A DNA stretch of 64,000 nt from NCBI GenBank assembly GCA_003490025.1, contig DNJC01000016.1, positions 24,164 to 88,163 on the forward strand. Direction: 5' to 3'. This DNA is from Geobacter sp. (lineage in GTDB: Bacteria; Desulfobacterota; Desulfuromonadia; Geobacterales; Geobacteraceae). Both the position numbers and the translations under genes were made by a program. Below the pieces are notes generated by a model that saw nothing but the letters and a program-made list of their open reading frames with translations, ran no database searches and had not been told where the DNA came from. Positions 63,953 to 64,000 of the stretch are shown here, piece after piece. The first letter of the stretch is position 1. Every line of letters starts with the position of its first letter.

Positions 63953-64000
63953 CCAGCTGATCTAGAGCAACCTCAAGCTGTCCCCTCCCCCGGAGGGGGA

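Overview
The window looks like chromosomal DNA of a high-GC Geobacteraceae-type deltaproteobacterium (Desulfuromonadia). This is an inference from four things: a four-subunit 2-oxoacid:ferredoxin oxidoreductase, a glnB-glnA pair next to a type III glutamine synthetase, a dnaE-accA order, and many short palindromic intergenic repeats. No 16S rRNA or other decisive marker is present. Most genes lie on the minus strand.

Layout. (1) 1-7.8 kb: an amino-acid module. It holds a dicarboxylate/amino-acid symporter, a tandem Asp/Glu racemase and aspartate ammonia-lyase (cut by the left edge), in one minus-strand operon. A near-consensus sigma-54 promoter lies ahead of it. Next to it is a two-component system: a histidine kinase with a periplasmic amino-acid-binding domain, and an NtrC-type sigma-54 activator. 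Together they suggest signal-controlled uptake and conversion of D/L-Asp or Glu to fumarate. (2) 8.7-30.4 kb: an accessory island, visibly more AT-rich in places. It is one uninterrupted run of eleven minus-strand genes with gaps of at most 16 nt or short overlaps. In transcription order these are a giant DEAD/DUF1998 helicase, a DrmD-like SNF2 helicase, a large Eco57I-type adenine methylase, a DUF3696-like ATPase, a PIN-like nuclease, an RNA/DNA-ligase-fold nucleotidyltransferase, an HNH nuclease, and a complete Wadjet SMC system (jetA, jetB, jetC, jetD). This is the most interesting part: a DISARM/Druantia-like methylation module, a possible RNA cut-and-seal module and an SMC plasmid-defence module apparently in one transcription unit. 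(3) About 31.0 kb: tRNA-Gly(GCC), marking the return to core sequence.

(4) 31.2-36 kb: small genes: nucleotidyltransferase, thioesterase, two small proteins, gluQ, ppnP, and a dockerin/cohesin-like secreted protein. (5) 36-40.2 kb: nitrogen assimilation (glnA, glnB, glnN). (6) 40.4-45.5 kb: M23 peptidase, hrpB, a HAD phosphatase and a PAP2 phosphatase. (7) 45.5-48.8 kb: tRNA-Glu and tRNA-Gln, and the 2-oxoacid:ferredoxin oxidoreductase operon with a repeat cluster inside it. (8) 49-64 kb: mucR-like regulator, rluB, a DUF445 protein, accA, dnaE, hisS, a REC-GAF-GGDEF protein, comEC, a small Fis-type HTH protein and a radical SAM protein.

Intergenic DNA carries two divergent copies of a ~145-bp element with GTTCCCACGCTCCAGCGTGG-type ends, a 26-nt REP-like palindrome in two places, and two copies of a GGGGCGAAT palindrome. 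No CRISPR array, rRNA, integrase or intact insertion sequence was seen.
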